This document shows positions 17,919 to 27,184 of a stretch of DNA of 64,000 nt, piece by piece; within the stretch, counting starts at the first letter, position 1; the number at the start of each line of letters is the position of its first letter. The position numbers and the translations under genes are program-made. The notes under the pieces are model-generated. The model did not search any database and was not told the DNA's origin. It saw nothing but the letters and a program-made list of their open reading frames with translations. The DNA lies in NCBI RefSeq assembly GCF_000730605.1, contig NZ_BBIS01000036.1, positions 1-64,000 of the forward strand. The letters run 5' to 3'. Origin of the DNA: Pseudomonas monteilii NBRC 103158 = DSM 14164 (GTDB lineage: Bacteria > Pseudomonadota > Gammaproteobacteria > Pseudomonadales > Pseudomonadaceae).

Positions 17919-18557
17919 TTACCAGCGCCCGTCCCAGGCGACGAAGTTCTGCAGCAACTGCAGGCCATGGGTATGGCTCTTCTCCGGGTGGAACTGCACG
18001 GCAAAGCGCGAGCCATCGGCCAGCGCAGCGGCGAAATCGACACCGTAATGGCCGCGACCGACCACCTGGCCCGGCTTGCCGGCATTGATGTAGTAGCTGT
18101 GCACGAAGTAGAAGCGCGCGCGGTCGGGGATGTCGTGCCACAGCGGGTGATCGATGGTCTGGCCCACTTCGTTCCAGCCCATGTGCGGCACCTTCAGGTG
18201 CTCGCCGTCTTCTTTCAGGTCTTTGCCGAAGAAGCGCACCTGGCCAGGGAACAGGCCGATGCAGTCGACACCGTCGTTCTCTTCGCTGTGCTCAAGCAAT
18301 GCCTGCATACCGACGCAGATACCGAGGAACGGACGGTCCTGGCTCACTTCACGCACCAGGCTGTCGAAGCCCAGGCGGCGGATTTCGGCCATGCAGTCGC
18401 GGATCGCGCCTACACCCGGGAACACCACGCGGTCAGCTTCACGGATGACCGCAGCGTCGCTGGTGACCAGCACCTTGCCGGCGCCGACGTGCTCAAGCGC
18501 CTTGGCCACCGAGTGCAGGTTGCCCATGCCATAGTCGATTACGGCTACCGTCTGCAT
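17919..18557 (-). CDS. hisH: Imidazole glycerol phosphate synthase, glutaminase subunit HisH
   Basis: The 212-aa class I glutamine amidotransferase has the nucleophile in FLGICVGMQAL (Cys near 82) and the His-Glu pair in AVQFHPEKSHTHG. It feeds ammonia to HisF. It starts immediately after the hisB stop. Confidence 0.96.
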   Translation of the reverse strand: MQTVAVIDYGMGNLHSVAKALEHVGAGKVLVTSDAAVIREADRVVFPGVGAIRDCMAEIRRLGFDSLVREVSQDRPFLGICVGMQALLEHSEENDGVDCIGLFPGQVRFFGKDLKEDGEHLKVPHMGWNEVGQTIDHPLWHDIPDRARFYFVHSYYINAGKPGQVVGRGHYGVDFAAALADGSRFAVQFHPEKSHTHGLQLLQNFVAWDGRW

Positions 18558-19151
18558 TTACAGGCACCCTTTGGTCGACGGCATTTGCCCGGCCATGCGC
18601 TCGTCGAGGGTCACGGCCATACGCAGGGCGCGGCCGAAAGCTTTGAACACGGTTTCGATCTGGTGGTGGGTGTTGTGGCCACGCAGGTTGTCGATGTGCA
18701 GGGTGACCAGGGCGTGGTTGACGAAGCCCTGGAAGAACTCCTGGAACAGGTCGACATCGAAGCCACCGACGCTGGCACGGGTGTACGGCACATGCATCTG
18801 CAGGCCTGGGCGGCCGGAGAAGTCGATGACCACGCGCGACAGTGCTTCGTCCAGCGGCACGTAGGCGTGGCCGTAGCGGAAGATGCCTTTCTTGTCACCG
18901 ATGGCCTGGGCGAATGCCATGCCCAGGGTGATACCGACGTCTTCGACGGTATGGTGATCGTCGATATGCGTGTCACCCTTGCACTCGATATCCAGATCGA
19001 TCAGCCCATGGCGGGCGATCTGGTCCAGCATGTGTTCAAGGAAAGGCACGCCGATATCGAATCGGGCCTTGCCACTGCCATCGAGGTTGATCGAGCACTT
19101 GACCTGGGTTTCCAGGGTATTGCGCTCGACGGAAGCCTTACGTTCGACCAT
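18558..19151 (-). CDS. hisB: Imidazoleglycerol-phosphate dehydratase HisB
   Basis: From MVERKASVERNTLETQVKCS (19151) the protein is 197 aa, the standard monofunctional length. Metal-binding motifs DDHHTVEDVGI and DNLRGHNTHHQIE are present. An upstream in-frame ATG would add 13 residues without family support. Confidence 0.95.
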   Translation of the reverse strand: MVERKASVERNTLETQVKCSINLDGSGKARFDIGVPFLEHMLDQIARHGLIDLDIECKGDTHIDDHHTVEDVGITLGMAFAQAIGDKKGIFRYGHAYVPLDEALSRVVIDFSGRPGLQMHVPYTRASVGGFDVDLFQEFFQGFVNHALVTLHIDNLRGHNTHHQIETVFKAFGRALRMAVTLDERMAGQMPSTKGCL

Positions 19152-19288
19152 CACCAGCTCCGCAAAATCATTGGGCGAAAAGGGCTCCATTATAGGCCCA
19201 GAACGCGCCAGCTTGAAACGCGGATGACATATGGCAAAACGAGGAATTACAAGGGCTGGATGCTGCTACAAGTCTATACAAGCCAGTA

Positions 19289-19313
19289 ATCGGGGCTGCT
19301 TTGCAACCCCGAT
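19289..19313 (-). terminator. Hairpin downstream of the MFS gene
   Basis: ATCGGGG and CCCCGAT arms (7 bp, with an 11-base loop) lie 8 bases past the leftward MFS stop. The T-run is short, so termination strength is uncertain. Confidence 0.5.
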
Positions 19314-19321
19314 GTCCGGGA

Positions 19322-20983
19322 TCAGTGGAACAGCGCCGCCGTTTTCTGCAAGGTTACCCACACCCCCCAGGCCAACGGCACAACCACCACCGCCCAGGCC
19401 AGCAGCACCAGCGGCAGGCTGCCCGGTGCGGCTTTCCACTCCAGCGACCGCGCACCGTCGGCCCCTTTGTCATGGCTCAACGCTCGCTCGGCCGCCAGTT
19501 CGGCATCGCTCATGAAGTGCTTGTCGGCGACCGGCCGCACCAGCATGTTGCAGATAAAGCCCAGCACCAGCAGGCCGGCGAGGATGTACAAGGTCATGTC
19601 GTAGGCCGCCGCACGCTCTACCCCTGCCGCCAGTTGGTATTCGCGCAGGTAGGTGATCAACACTGGCCCCAATACCCCCGCCGCCGCCCAGGCGGTCAGC
19701 AGGCGACCATGAATGGCCCCGACCATCTGCGTACCGAACAGGTCGGCCAGGTACGCCGGCACCGTGGCAAAACCACCGCCATACATTGAAAGGATGATGC
19801 AGAACGCCGCCACGAACAGCGCAACGTTACCCAGGTGCCCCATGTTCGGCACCAGGCTGTACAGGCCCACACCCAGGGCGAAGAAGGCGAAGTAGGTGTT
19901 CTTGCGGCCGATGTAGTCGGAGAACGACGCCCAGAAGAACCGCCCGCCGATGTTGAACAGGCTCAACAGGCCGGTAAAGCCGGCAGCAATCGCGGCGATC
20001 TGCGCCAACTGAGCCGCATTCAGCTCACTGAACGTCAGCTCGTTGCCCAGCAACTTGCCCGCGAACACTTCCTGCAGCAGTGGCGATGCCATGCCGAGAA
20101 TGCCGATGCCGGCCGACACGTTCAGGCACAGCACCAGCCAGATCAAGGCGAATTGTGGGGTTTTCCAGGCCACGCTGACGTGCACATGGCGGTCGGTGAC
20201 CATGGCATTGCCGGCTTTTTTGGCCGGAGCGACCCAGCCTTCGGGCTTCCAGCCAGTCGGCGGCACGCGGTACGCCAGGGCGCCAGCGGTCATGAACACA
20301 AAGTAGATCGCCGCCATGGCGACGAAGCTCTGCCATACGCCCACTTCGTGCTCATTGCCAAAGTGCCCCATCAGCGCAGTGGCCAGTGGCGCACCCACCA
20401 TGGCTCCGCCGCCAAAGCCCATGATCGCCATGCCGGTGGCCATGCCGCGTTTGTCAGGGAACCATTTGATCAGCGTCGACACGGGGGAGATATAGCCCAG
20501 CCCCAGGCCGATACCGCCGATTACACCGGAGCCCAGCCACATCAGCCACAGCTGGTGGGTTTTCACGCCAATGGCCGAGATCAGCATGCCGCCGCACCAG
20601 CACAGCGCCGAGACCAGGCCGGCCTTGCGCGGGCCGGCGTGCTCCAGCCAGCCGCCCAGCACGGCCGCCGAGCAACCCAGGAAAACAAAGAACAGGGTGT
20701 AGATCCAGCTCAGCATCGAGATCGGCCAGTCGCATTCGGCGCTGAACATACGGGCCATGAAGCCCATGTCCGCTGCACAGGCGATAGGAGCGGTGATGCC
20801 GAGGGCTTGCGAAAGGGGCAACCAGAACACCGAGAAACCATAGGCCATGCCGATGCACAGGTGAATGGCCAAGGCGGCTGGCGGGACCAGCCAGCGGTTG
20901 AAGCCCGGGCGGGCGATGATGCGTTCCTTCGACAGGAAGCCAGGCGCACTGGCCACAGAGCCGGTTGCGACGGTACTGGTCAT
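19322..20983 (-). CDS. OFA-type major facilitator transporter
   Basis: From MTSTVATGSVASAPGFLSKE (20983) the protein is 553 aa with about 12 membrane segments; WFPDKRGMATGMAIMGFGGG and GGRFFWASFSDYIGRKNTY match the oxalate/formate antiporter (OFA) group. An insertion between helices 1 and 2 (about residues 65-90) and the C-terminal cytoplasmic tail lengthen it. Substrate unknown; monocarboxylates are typical for the family. The frame extends upstream to 21211 but without a credible start. Confidence 0.85.
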   Translation of the reverse strand: MTSTVATGSVASAPGFLSKERIIARPGFNRWLVPPAALAIHLCIGMAYGFSVFWLPLSQALGITAPIACAADMGFMARMFSAECDWPISMLSWIYTLFFVFLGCSAAVLGGWLEHAGPRKAGLVSALCWCGGMLISAIGVKTHQLWLMWLGSGVIGGIGLGLGYISPVSTLIKWFPDKRGMATGMAIMGFGGGAMVGAPLATALMGHFGNEHEVGVWQSFVAMAAIYFVFMTAGALAYRVPPTGWKPEGWVAPAKKAGNAMVTDRHVHVSVAWKTPQFALIWLVLCLNVSAGIGILGMASPLLQEVFAGKLLGNELTFSELNAAQLAQIAAIAAGFTGLLSLFNIGGRFFWASFSDYIGRKNTYFAFFALGVGLYSLVPNMGHLGNVALFVAAFCIILSMYGGGFATVPAYLADLFGTQMVGAIHGRLLTAWAAAGVLGPVLITYLREYQLAAGVERAAAYDMTLYILAGLLVLGFICNMLVRPVADKHFMSDAELAAERALSHDKGADGARSLEWKAAPGSLPLVLLAWAVVVVPLAWGVWVTLQKTAALFH

Positions 20984-21234
20984 GGATCTGATCCTTTTTA
21001 TAGGGAGGGTGCTCGCAAAGCGGCGCAAGGGTAGCAGAGCCAAGTAGCGTGAAAGCAGTCTGATATCGTTAATTTTTGCCCGGCTGAAACGGTCATGTTT
21101 TGCTTGTGGAAAGCCGTACCATCTGCTGTAACCGTAAGAAATGCCCTGTATCTCTGGTCGAATACGCAGGGACAACCACTGCGGCGTTATACTCTGCCGC
21201 CTGAATTTCACTAACGGACTACAAGGACTCGCCC

Positions 21235-23493
21235 ATGAAAGCGTTCGGCAAAATCCTGGGACTGGGGCTTCTCGGGTTGCTGCTGATCATCGTGGCGCTG
21301 GGCTTCGCCCTGACCCACCTCTTTGATCCCAACGACTACAAAGACGAGATTCGCCAGCTGGCACGCGACAAGGCTAACGTCGAACTGACACTCGACGGGG
21401 ATATCGGCTGGAGCCTGTTCCCGTGGCTAGGCCTGGAGCTGCATGAGGCCAGCATTGCCACCCTGGCCAAACCCAAGGAACCGTTCGCCGACCTGCAAAT
21501 GCTCGGCCTGTCCGTGCGTGTGCTGCCGCTGCTGCGCCGCGAAGTGCAGATGAGCGACGTACGCGTCGAGGGCCTGAACCTGACCCTGGCCCGTGACGAA
21601 CACGGCCACGGCAACTGGGAAGACATCGGCAAACCGCTGCCCGCGCAAAACGGCACCCCAGCCGATGCACAGGCCAATGCCACCGTTCAGGCACCCGCTG
21701 AACAGAAGCCGGCACCTGCCGAAGGCAACGAGCGTGCCGTCAAGCTGGACATCGACAGCCTGACCGTGAACAACGCCCGCGTGCAGTACACCGATGCCAA
21801 GACCGGCCAAAGCTATAGCGCCGAAAGCATCCAGCTAAGCACGGGCCCGGTCCACGAAGGCGCCAACATTCCGCTCAAGGCCAGCGCCTTCATCAGCGCC
21901 AGCGAGCCGAACATCAAAGCCCGCACCGAACTGGCCGGCGAGCTGCGCTTCGACCGCAAGCTCAAGCGCTACAACTTCGAAGACATGCGCCTGTCGGGCG
22001 AAACCTCGGGTGAACCCACCGGCGGCAAGACCGTGACATTCGCCGCCCAAGGCCAGCTGCTGGTCGACCTGGCTGCCAATGTCGCCTCCTGGAACGGCCT
22101 GAAAGTCTCGGCCAACCAGCTACGCGCCCTGGGCGAGCTGAACCTGCGTGACCTGGACAAGGCGCCACAACTGAGCGGCGGCCTTTCCATTGCCCAGTTC
22201 AACCTGCGCACCTTCCTCGACAGCATTGGCCGACCGCTGCCGGCTACCAACGATCCGGCGGCCTTCGCCAAGCTGGAGCTGGTCACCCGCCTGCAGGGCA
22301 CGCCCAACAGCCTGGCGCTGGAAGACCTGGCCGTAAAGCTGGACGACAGCACCTTCAGCGGCCGCGTGGCCGTGGAAGACTTCGCCAAGCAGGCCCTGCG
22401 CCTGCAGCTCAAGGGCGATGCCTTTGACGCCGACCGCTACTTCCCCGCCAAGAGCGAAGAAGCCAAGGGCGCCACCGCTGCGCGCCAGGCCGAGGTCAAG
22501 CAGCAAGAGGCCAGCGCCGTAGCCGGTGCGGGTACCACGCCACTGCCAAATGCCCCGACCCAAGTGGCCTGGAGCGACGACAAGTTGCTGCCCGTCGACC
22601 GCCTGCGGGCCCTGGACCTGCAGGCCGACCTGGCCTTCAGTTCGCTGACCCTGGACAAACTGCCGATCGAAGACGCCCAGCTCAAGGCCATCGGCCAGGG
22701 CGGCCTGCTGACCCTGCAAACCCTGCGCGGCGAGCTGTACAACGGCACCTTCGAAGCCAAGGGCACGGTCGACGTACGCCCTGCCGTCCCGCAACTGGGT
22801 GTGAACACCAACATCCAGCGGGTGCCGGTGGAACACTTCATCAAGACCGAAGGCAAGGAGCAGGCACCCCCTGTGAAGGGCCTGCTGACCCTGACCAGTG
22901 ATCTGACCGCCACCGGCAACAGCCAGAAGGCACTGGTCGACACCCTTAATGGCAGCGCAAACTTCACCATCAACGATGGCGTGCTGGTCAACGCCAACCT
23001 GGAGCAGCAGCTGTGCCAGGCCATCGCCACGCTCAACCGCAAGACCCTGAGCGGCGAGCCACGGGGCAAGGACACCCCGTTCCAGGAGCTGCGCGGCAGC
23101 CTGGTGGTGCGCAATGGCGTCGCCAGCAACCCCGACCTCAAGGCACGCATCCCGGGCCTGACCGTGAACGGTAACGGCGACCTCGACCTGCGGGTGCTGG
23201 GCATGGACTACAACCTGGGTGTGATCGTCGAAGGCGACCAGCGCGCCATGCCGGACCCAGCCTGCCAGGTCAACGAACGCTACGTTGGCGTTGAAGTGCC
23301 GCTGCGCTGCCGTGGCCCGCTGGAACTTGGCGCCAAGGCCTGTCGCCTGGACCAGAACGGCCTGGGCAAAGTCGCGGCCAAGCTGGCCGGCAACCGCCTG
23401 AAAGACAAGATTGACGAAAAGCTTGATGAAAAACTCGGAGACAAAGTGAGCCCGGAAGTGAAAGACGCGCTCAAGGGGCTGTTCAAGCGATGA
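21235..23493 (+). CDS. asmA: AsmA-family envelope protein
   Basis: The 752-aa protein has a single N-terminal membrane anchor (ILGLGLLGLLLIIVALGFAL) followed by an AsmA N-terminal domain (DGDIGWSLFPWLGLELHEAS) and a C-terminal AsmA_2-like domain with NDGVLVNANLEQQLCQAIA. It faces the periplasm. AsmA relatives are bridge-like lipid transfer or assembly factors; the precise role is inferred. It overlaps mutY by four bases. Confidence 0.88.
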   Translation: MKAFGKILGLGLLGLLLIIVALGFALTHLFDPNDYKDEIRQLARDKANVELTLDGDIGWSLFPWLGLELHEASIATLAKPKEPFADLQMLGLSVRVLPLLRREVQMSDVRVEGLNLTLARDEHGHGNWEDIGKPLPAQNGTPADAQANATVQAPAEQKPAPAEGNERAVKLDIDSLTVNNARVQYTDAKTGQSYSAESIQLSTGPVHEGANIPLKASAFISASEPNIKARTELAGELRFDRKLKRYNFEDMRLSGETSGEPTGGKTVTFAAQGQLLVDLAANVASWNGLKVSANQLRALGELNLRDLDKAPQLSGGLSIAQFNLRTFLDSIGRPLPATNDPAAFAKLELVTRLQGTPNSLALEDLAVKLDDSTFSGRVAVEDFAKQALRLQLKGDAFDADRYFPAKSEEAKGATAARQAEVKQQEASAVAGAGTTPLPNAPTQVAWSDDKLLPVDRLRALDLQADLAFSSLTLDKLPIEDAQLKAIGQGGLLTLQTLRGELYNGTFEAKGTVDVRPAVPQLGVNTNIQRVPVEHFIKTEGKEQAPPVKGLLTLTSDLTATGNSQKALVDTLNGSANFTINDGVLVNANLEQQLCQAIATLNRKTLSGEPRGKDTPFQELRGSLVVRNGVASNPDLKARIPGLTVNGNGDLDLRVLGMDYNLGVIVEGDQRAMPDPACQVNERYVGVEVPLRCRGPLELGAKACRLDQNGLGKVAAKLAGNRLKDKIDEKLDEKLGDKVSPEVKDALKGLFKR

Positions 23494-24557
23494 GCCCCGA
23501 GCAGTTCTCCAGCGCTGTGCTGGATTGGTATGACGAGCACGGCCGGCACGACCTGCCCTGGCAACAGGGCATCACCCCGTACCGGGTGTGGGTGTCGGAA
23601 ATCATGTTGCAGCAGACCCAGGTCAGCACCGTGCTCAACTACTTCGACCGCTTCATGCAGGCCCTGCCGACCGTGCAGGCCTTGGCCGAAGCGCCGGAGG
23701 ACGAAGTGCTGCACCTGTGGACAGGGCTGGGCTATTACACCCGTGCACGCAACCTGCAAAAGGCCGCCAGGATCGTCGTCGAGCAACACGGCGGCGAATT
23801 CCCACGCAGTGTCGAGCAGCTCACCGAGCTGCCCGGCATCGGCCGCTCCACCGCAGGCGCTATCGCCAGCATCAGCCTGGGCATCCGCGCGCCAATCCTG
23901 GACGGCAACGTCAAGCGCGTACTGGCCCGCTACACCGCCCAGGCGGGCTACCCCGGCGAACCCAAGGTGGCCAACCAGCTGTGGGCCACGGCCGAGCGCT
24001 TTACCCCGCACCAACGCGCCAACCACTACACCCAGGCGATGATGGACATGGGCGCCACGCTGTGCACGCGCAGCAAGCCCAGCTGCCTGATCTGCCCGCT
24101 GCAGCGCGGCTGCGAAGCGCACCTACACGGTGAAGAAACCCGCTACCCCGAGCCCAAGCCGCGCAAGGCACTGCCGCAGCGGCGCACGCTGATGCCACTG
24201 CTGGCCAACCACGAAGGCGCCATCCTGCTGTACCGCCGCCCCTCCAGCGGGCTGTGGGGGGGGTTGTGGAGCCTGCCGGAACTGGACGACATCACCCAGC
24301 TCGATGACCTGGCCTACCAGCATGGCCTGCGCCTGGCTGACAGCCGCGCCATGGACGGCCTGACCCACACCTTCAGCCACTTTCAGCTGGCCATCGAGCC
24401 CTGGCTGGTGCGCGTCGACTCGGTCGGCCAGCACATGGCCGAGGCCGACTGGCTCTGGTATAACCTCGCCACCCCGCCGCGCCTTGGCCTTGCCGCCCCG
24501 GTGAAAAAGCTGCTTAAACGCGCGGCCGACGAACTGATTGCAGGAGACGCCCGATGA
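23490..24557 (+). CDS. mutY: Adenine DNA glycosylase MutY
   Basis: The 355-aa protein has an HhH motif [14 protein letters not shown] with the catalytic-region [13 protein letters not shown] after it, a [4Fe-4S] motif C-x6-C-x2-C-x5-C ([17 protein letters not shown]) near residue 190, and a NUDIX-like C-terminal domain ([18 protein letters not shown]) that recognises 8-oxoG. It removes adenine opposite 8-oxoguanine. Confidence 0.96.
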
Positions 24558-24826
24558 CCCGCACCGTGATGTGCCGCAAGTACCAAGAAGAACTGCCAGG
24601 CCTGGAACGCCCGCCCTACCCAGGCGCCAAGGGCCAGGACATCTTCGAACACATCTCGCAGAAGGCCTGGGCCGACTGGCAGAAGCACCAGACCATGCTG
24701 ATCAACGAAAAGCGCCTGAACATGATGAACGCCGAGGACCGCAAATTCCTCCAGGCCGAGATGGACAAGTTTTTCGCCGGCGAAGAATACGCGCAGGCGG
24801 AAGGCTACGTTCCACCGGCTGAATGA
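24554..24826 (+). CDS. yggX: Oxidative damage / Fe(II)-trafficking protein YggX
   Basis: The 90-aa protein [20 protein letters not shown] with Cys7 is typical YggX, which protects iron-sulfur enzymes. It overlaps mutY by four bases; mutY-yggX is a common pairing and makes sense because MutY carries an iron-sulfur cluster. Confidence 0.95.
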
Positions 24827-24877
24827 CCCCAAAAATCGTAAGCGACGGAATTAATTTAAAATTTTTTCAAAAAGTCG

Positions 24878-24906
24878 TTGACGAGCGGTCCGGAAATCTA
24901 TTTAAT
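24878..24906 (+). promoter_or_regulatory. tRNA-Phe promoter
   Basis: TTGACG and TTTAAT are separated by exactly 17 bases in AT-rich sequence. The predicted start point is a few bases before the tRNA 5' end. Confidence 0.8.
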
Positions 24907-24916
24907 TCACCTCGTC

Positions 24917-24992
24917 GCCCAGATAGCTCAGTCGGTAGAGCAGAGGATTGAAAATCCTCGTGTCGGCGGTTCGACTCCGTCTCTGGGCACCA
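24917..24992 (+). tRNA. tRNA-Phe (anticodon GAA)
   Basis: The 76-nt cloverleaf has acceptor GCCCAGA/TCTGGGC, anticodon stem GAGGA/TCCTC around TTGAAAA, T-arm GGCGG-TTCGACT-CCGTC and an encoded CCA end. Confidence 0.97.
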
Positions 24993-25030
24993 CCTTCAAG
25001 CTTCTGGTGGTTGCAAAGTTACCCGAAGCG

Positions 25031-25067
25031 ACAACAAGAAACCCGCCTAGTGCGGGTTTTTTGTTGT
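25031..25067 (+). terminator. Rho-independent terminator after tRNA-Phe
   Basis: AAACCCGC and GCGGGTTTTTT form a short stem, and the ACAACAAG / TTGTTGT flanks extend it, followed by T-rich sequence. Confidence 0.85.
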
Positions 25068-25162
25068 CTACAATTTCTGCTCATTGACCAGCATCAAATA
25101 GCCAGCATTCGCCCACCTTCAGAATCAGAGACGGACATCCGAATCGATCAGCAAGGACCTCC

Positions 25163-26143
25163 ATGAGCGAAGAATCCCCCCTCCTGCTCCCCGCCCCTAG
25201 CGAACCCGCCACCAATCCAGTCCGCACCCGGCGCCCACGCCAGCGCAAGCCGGAACCGACGATCACCACCATCAGCCAGCAACCCGCCGCACTGGAAGTG
25301 GCCACCGCCCCCAAAGGCAGCAACGAAGACAGCACCTCGGCGCGCCTGCCGGCGAGCTACCCCTACCGCACCCGCCTGCGACGCCAGGACTACGAAAAAG
25401 CCAAGCATGCGCTGCAGATCGAGTTGCTGAAGGTACAAAGCTGGGTGAAGGAAACCGGCCAGCGCGTGGTGATCCTGTTCGAAGGGCGCGATGCCGCAGG
25501 CAAGGGTGGCACCATCAAGCGTTTCATGGAGCACCTCAACCCCCGTGGCGCCCGCATCGTCGCACTGGAGAAACCTTCCGAGCAGGAACAGGGCCAGTGG
25601 TATTTCCAGCGCTACATCCAGCACCTGCCCACCGCAGGTGAAATGGTGTTCTTCGATCGTTCCTGGTACAACCGCGCCGGGGTCGAGAAGGTGATGGAAT
25701 TCTGCACACCGCTGCAGTACCTGGAGTTCATGCGCCAAGCCCCGGACCTGGAGCGCATGCTGTGCAACAGCGGCATCCTGCTGTTCAAGTACTGGTTTTC
25801 GGTAAACCGCGAAGAGCAACTGCGCCGCTTCATTTCGCGCCGTGACGACCCGCTCAAACACTGGAAGCTGTCGCCCATCGATATCAAGTCACTAGACAAG
25901 TGGGATGATTACACCGGCGCCAAGGAAGCGATGTTCTTCCATACCGACACCGCCGATGCACCGTGGACAGTGATCAAGTCCGATGACAAGAAGCGTGCAC
26001 GGATCAACTGCATCCGCCACTTTCTGCATGCACTGGACTATCCAGGTAAAAACCCTCACGTAGCACATGCTCCCGACCCGCTGCTGGTTGGCCGGGCCTC
26101 GCGAGGTTTCGAAGAAGACGAGGGAGCTCAGCCAGCAGCCTGA
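25163..26143 (+). CDS. ppk2: Polyphosphate kinase 2 family protein
   Basis: The 326-aa protein has a disordered, proline-rich N-terminus (about 60 residues), then the PPK2 kinase core with Walker A FEGRDAAGKGGTIKRF, the FFDRSWYNRAGVEKVM segment, and lid FSVNREEQLRRFISRRDDP. PPK2 enzymes phosphorylate nucleotides using polyphosphate. One-domain architecture fits class I; nucleotide preference cannot be read from the sequence. Confidence 0.92.
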   Translation: MSEESPLLLPAPSEPATNPVRTRRPRQRKPEPTITTISQQPAALEVATAPKGSNEDSTSARLPASYPYRTRLRRQDYEKAKHALQIELLKVQSWVKETGQRVVILFEGRDAAGKGGTIKRFMEHLNPRGARIVALEKPSEQEQGQWYFQRYIQHLPTAGEMVFFDRSWYNRAGVEKVMEFCTPLQYLEFMRQAPDLERMLCNSGILLFKYWFSVNREEQLRRFISRRDDPLKHWKLSPIDIKSLDKWDDYTGAKEAMFFHTDTADAPWTVIKSDDKKRARINCIRHFLHALDYPGKNPHVAHAPDPLLVGRASRGFEEDEGAQPAA

Positions 26144-26159
26144 AGCTCAAGATGCCATC

Positions 26160-26199
26160 GGCAGCCACCCGCAGCCCGGAAAAGGGCTGCGGGCTGCCG
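26160..26199. terminator. Hairpin between convergent ppk2 and a small gene
   Basis: GGCAGCC-CGCAGCCC pairs with GGGCTGCGGGCTGCC around a GGAAAA loop. It lies between convergent stops, so it may serve both strands. Confidence 0.7.
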
Positions 26200-26200
26200 C

Positions 26201-26422
26201 TTACGCGACGGAGCGAAGGTGCTCGAAAGCGTCCTCGGTCATGTGCCCCATGTAGGCGATTGCGTGCAACTGAAGCTCACCGTGCTTTTCGCCATCCTCG
26301 ATACATGCAATCAAGTCAGCCTTCGTGATCAGCTGTTGATTGCACTTGGCGAACACAGTCGGAAAGTAAAGATCTCCCTCTTCGTCATAGCCGTAAAGGG
26401 TTACGAGATAGTAATGTTTCAT
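26201..26422 (-). CDS. Small protein of unknown function
   Basis: A 73-aa acidic protein (MKHYYLVTLYGYDEEGDLYF) with a strong GAGGAAG ribosome site before the ATG at 26422. It looks like a beta-strand followed by helices and has one Cys. Function unknown. Confidence 0.65.
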   Translation of the reverse strand: MKHYYLVTLYGYDEEGDLYFPTVFAKCNQQLITKADLIACIEDGEKHGELQLHAIAYMGHMTEDAFEHLRSVA

Positions 26423-26643
26423 GGCTCTTCCTCTCAGCGCACACTTGCGCATTTTCCAAACGCCGACATGGCGTAGGACTGGGCTACAGCGAGAGAGAAG
26501 CTATAGCGCGCACCTGGCCGACATAATCTGGATGAGGATCCATGTCAGATCCCGCCAGCCTGCGCAGCGCTACCACACAGCTTGGGTTTCTCGGGTAATT
26601 GCGCTTCAATAGCGCACTTTCAGACAACCCCAGGACTTGCCCC

Positions 26644-27087
26644 ATGGCCACCCCTACCAAGCAACAGAAACGCGCCAAGCGCGCCGCCAGCAAGGCCAAG
26701 CAAAACCGCATGGTACGCAGCGGCCAGGCGGTCAAGGCCAGTGCCGGTGACAGCGCCAGCGTCGAGCAGGTGTACAAGAAGGCCATGGAATCGGGCAGCT
26801 ACGACACCATGTTCAACAAGATGAAGGAAGCCCAGGAGGGCGGCCTGGTACCGATGATTTCGGTGTTCCTGGTAGACCCGCTGCTGGCCCTGGTGCTCAA
26901 GGGACACAAGGAAGAACACGCCACCGACTACATCGTGCTGGTGTTCAACGCCTACCGCAAATGGCTGGACGGCGCTGATGAAGAGGCCACCATGGCCTGG
27001 CTGGAGAGCGATGAGTTCCAGGAGGCTTATATCGCCGCTTCCGAGCTGGTGGCCAAGCAGCAGCAACAGCAGAAACAGTTTGGCTGA
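26644..27087 (+). CDS. Conserved protein of unknown function with basic N-terminus
   Basis: The 147-aa protein opens with a lysine/arginine-rich stretch (TKQQKRAKRAASKAKQNRMV), which may bind nucleic acid, followed by an acidic helical domain and a glutamine-rich tail. It lies alone between terminators. I recognise it only as a conserved Pseudomonas hypothetical protein. Confidence 0.7.
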   Translation: MATPTKQQKRAKRAASKAKQNRMVRSGQAVKASAGDSASVEQVYKKAMESGSYDTMFNKMKEAQEGGLVPMISVFLVDPLLALVLKGHKEEHATDYIVLVFNAYRKWLDGADEEATMAWLESDEFQEAYIAASELVAKQQQQQKQFG

Positions 27088-27130
27088 CAGAGCCATGTAA
27101 CCTGCCCGCGAAAGGGCCGGCACAGGCAAC

Positions 27131-27170
27131 AAAAAAGGCCGCGCCCTTCACAGGGCGCGGCCTTTTCGTT
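27131..27170. terminator. Bidirectional terminator
   Basis: AAAAAAGGCCGCGCCC and GGGCGCGGCCTTTTCG form a long GC stem with an A-run on one side and a T-run on the other, between convergent genes. Confidence 0.9.
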
Positions 27171-27184
27171 ACAGCCAGCGCAAA

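Noticed and set aside
16803..19289. 828-codon plus-strand frame opposite hisA-hisH-hisB
   Set aside because: Runs antisense through five well-identified genes; no family features.
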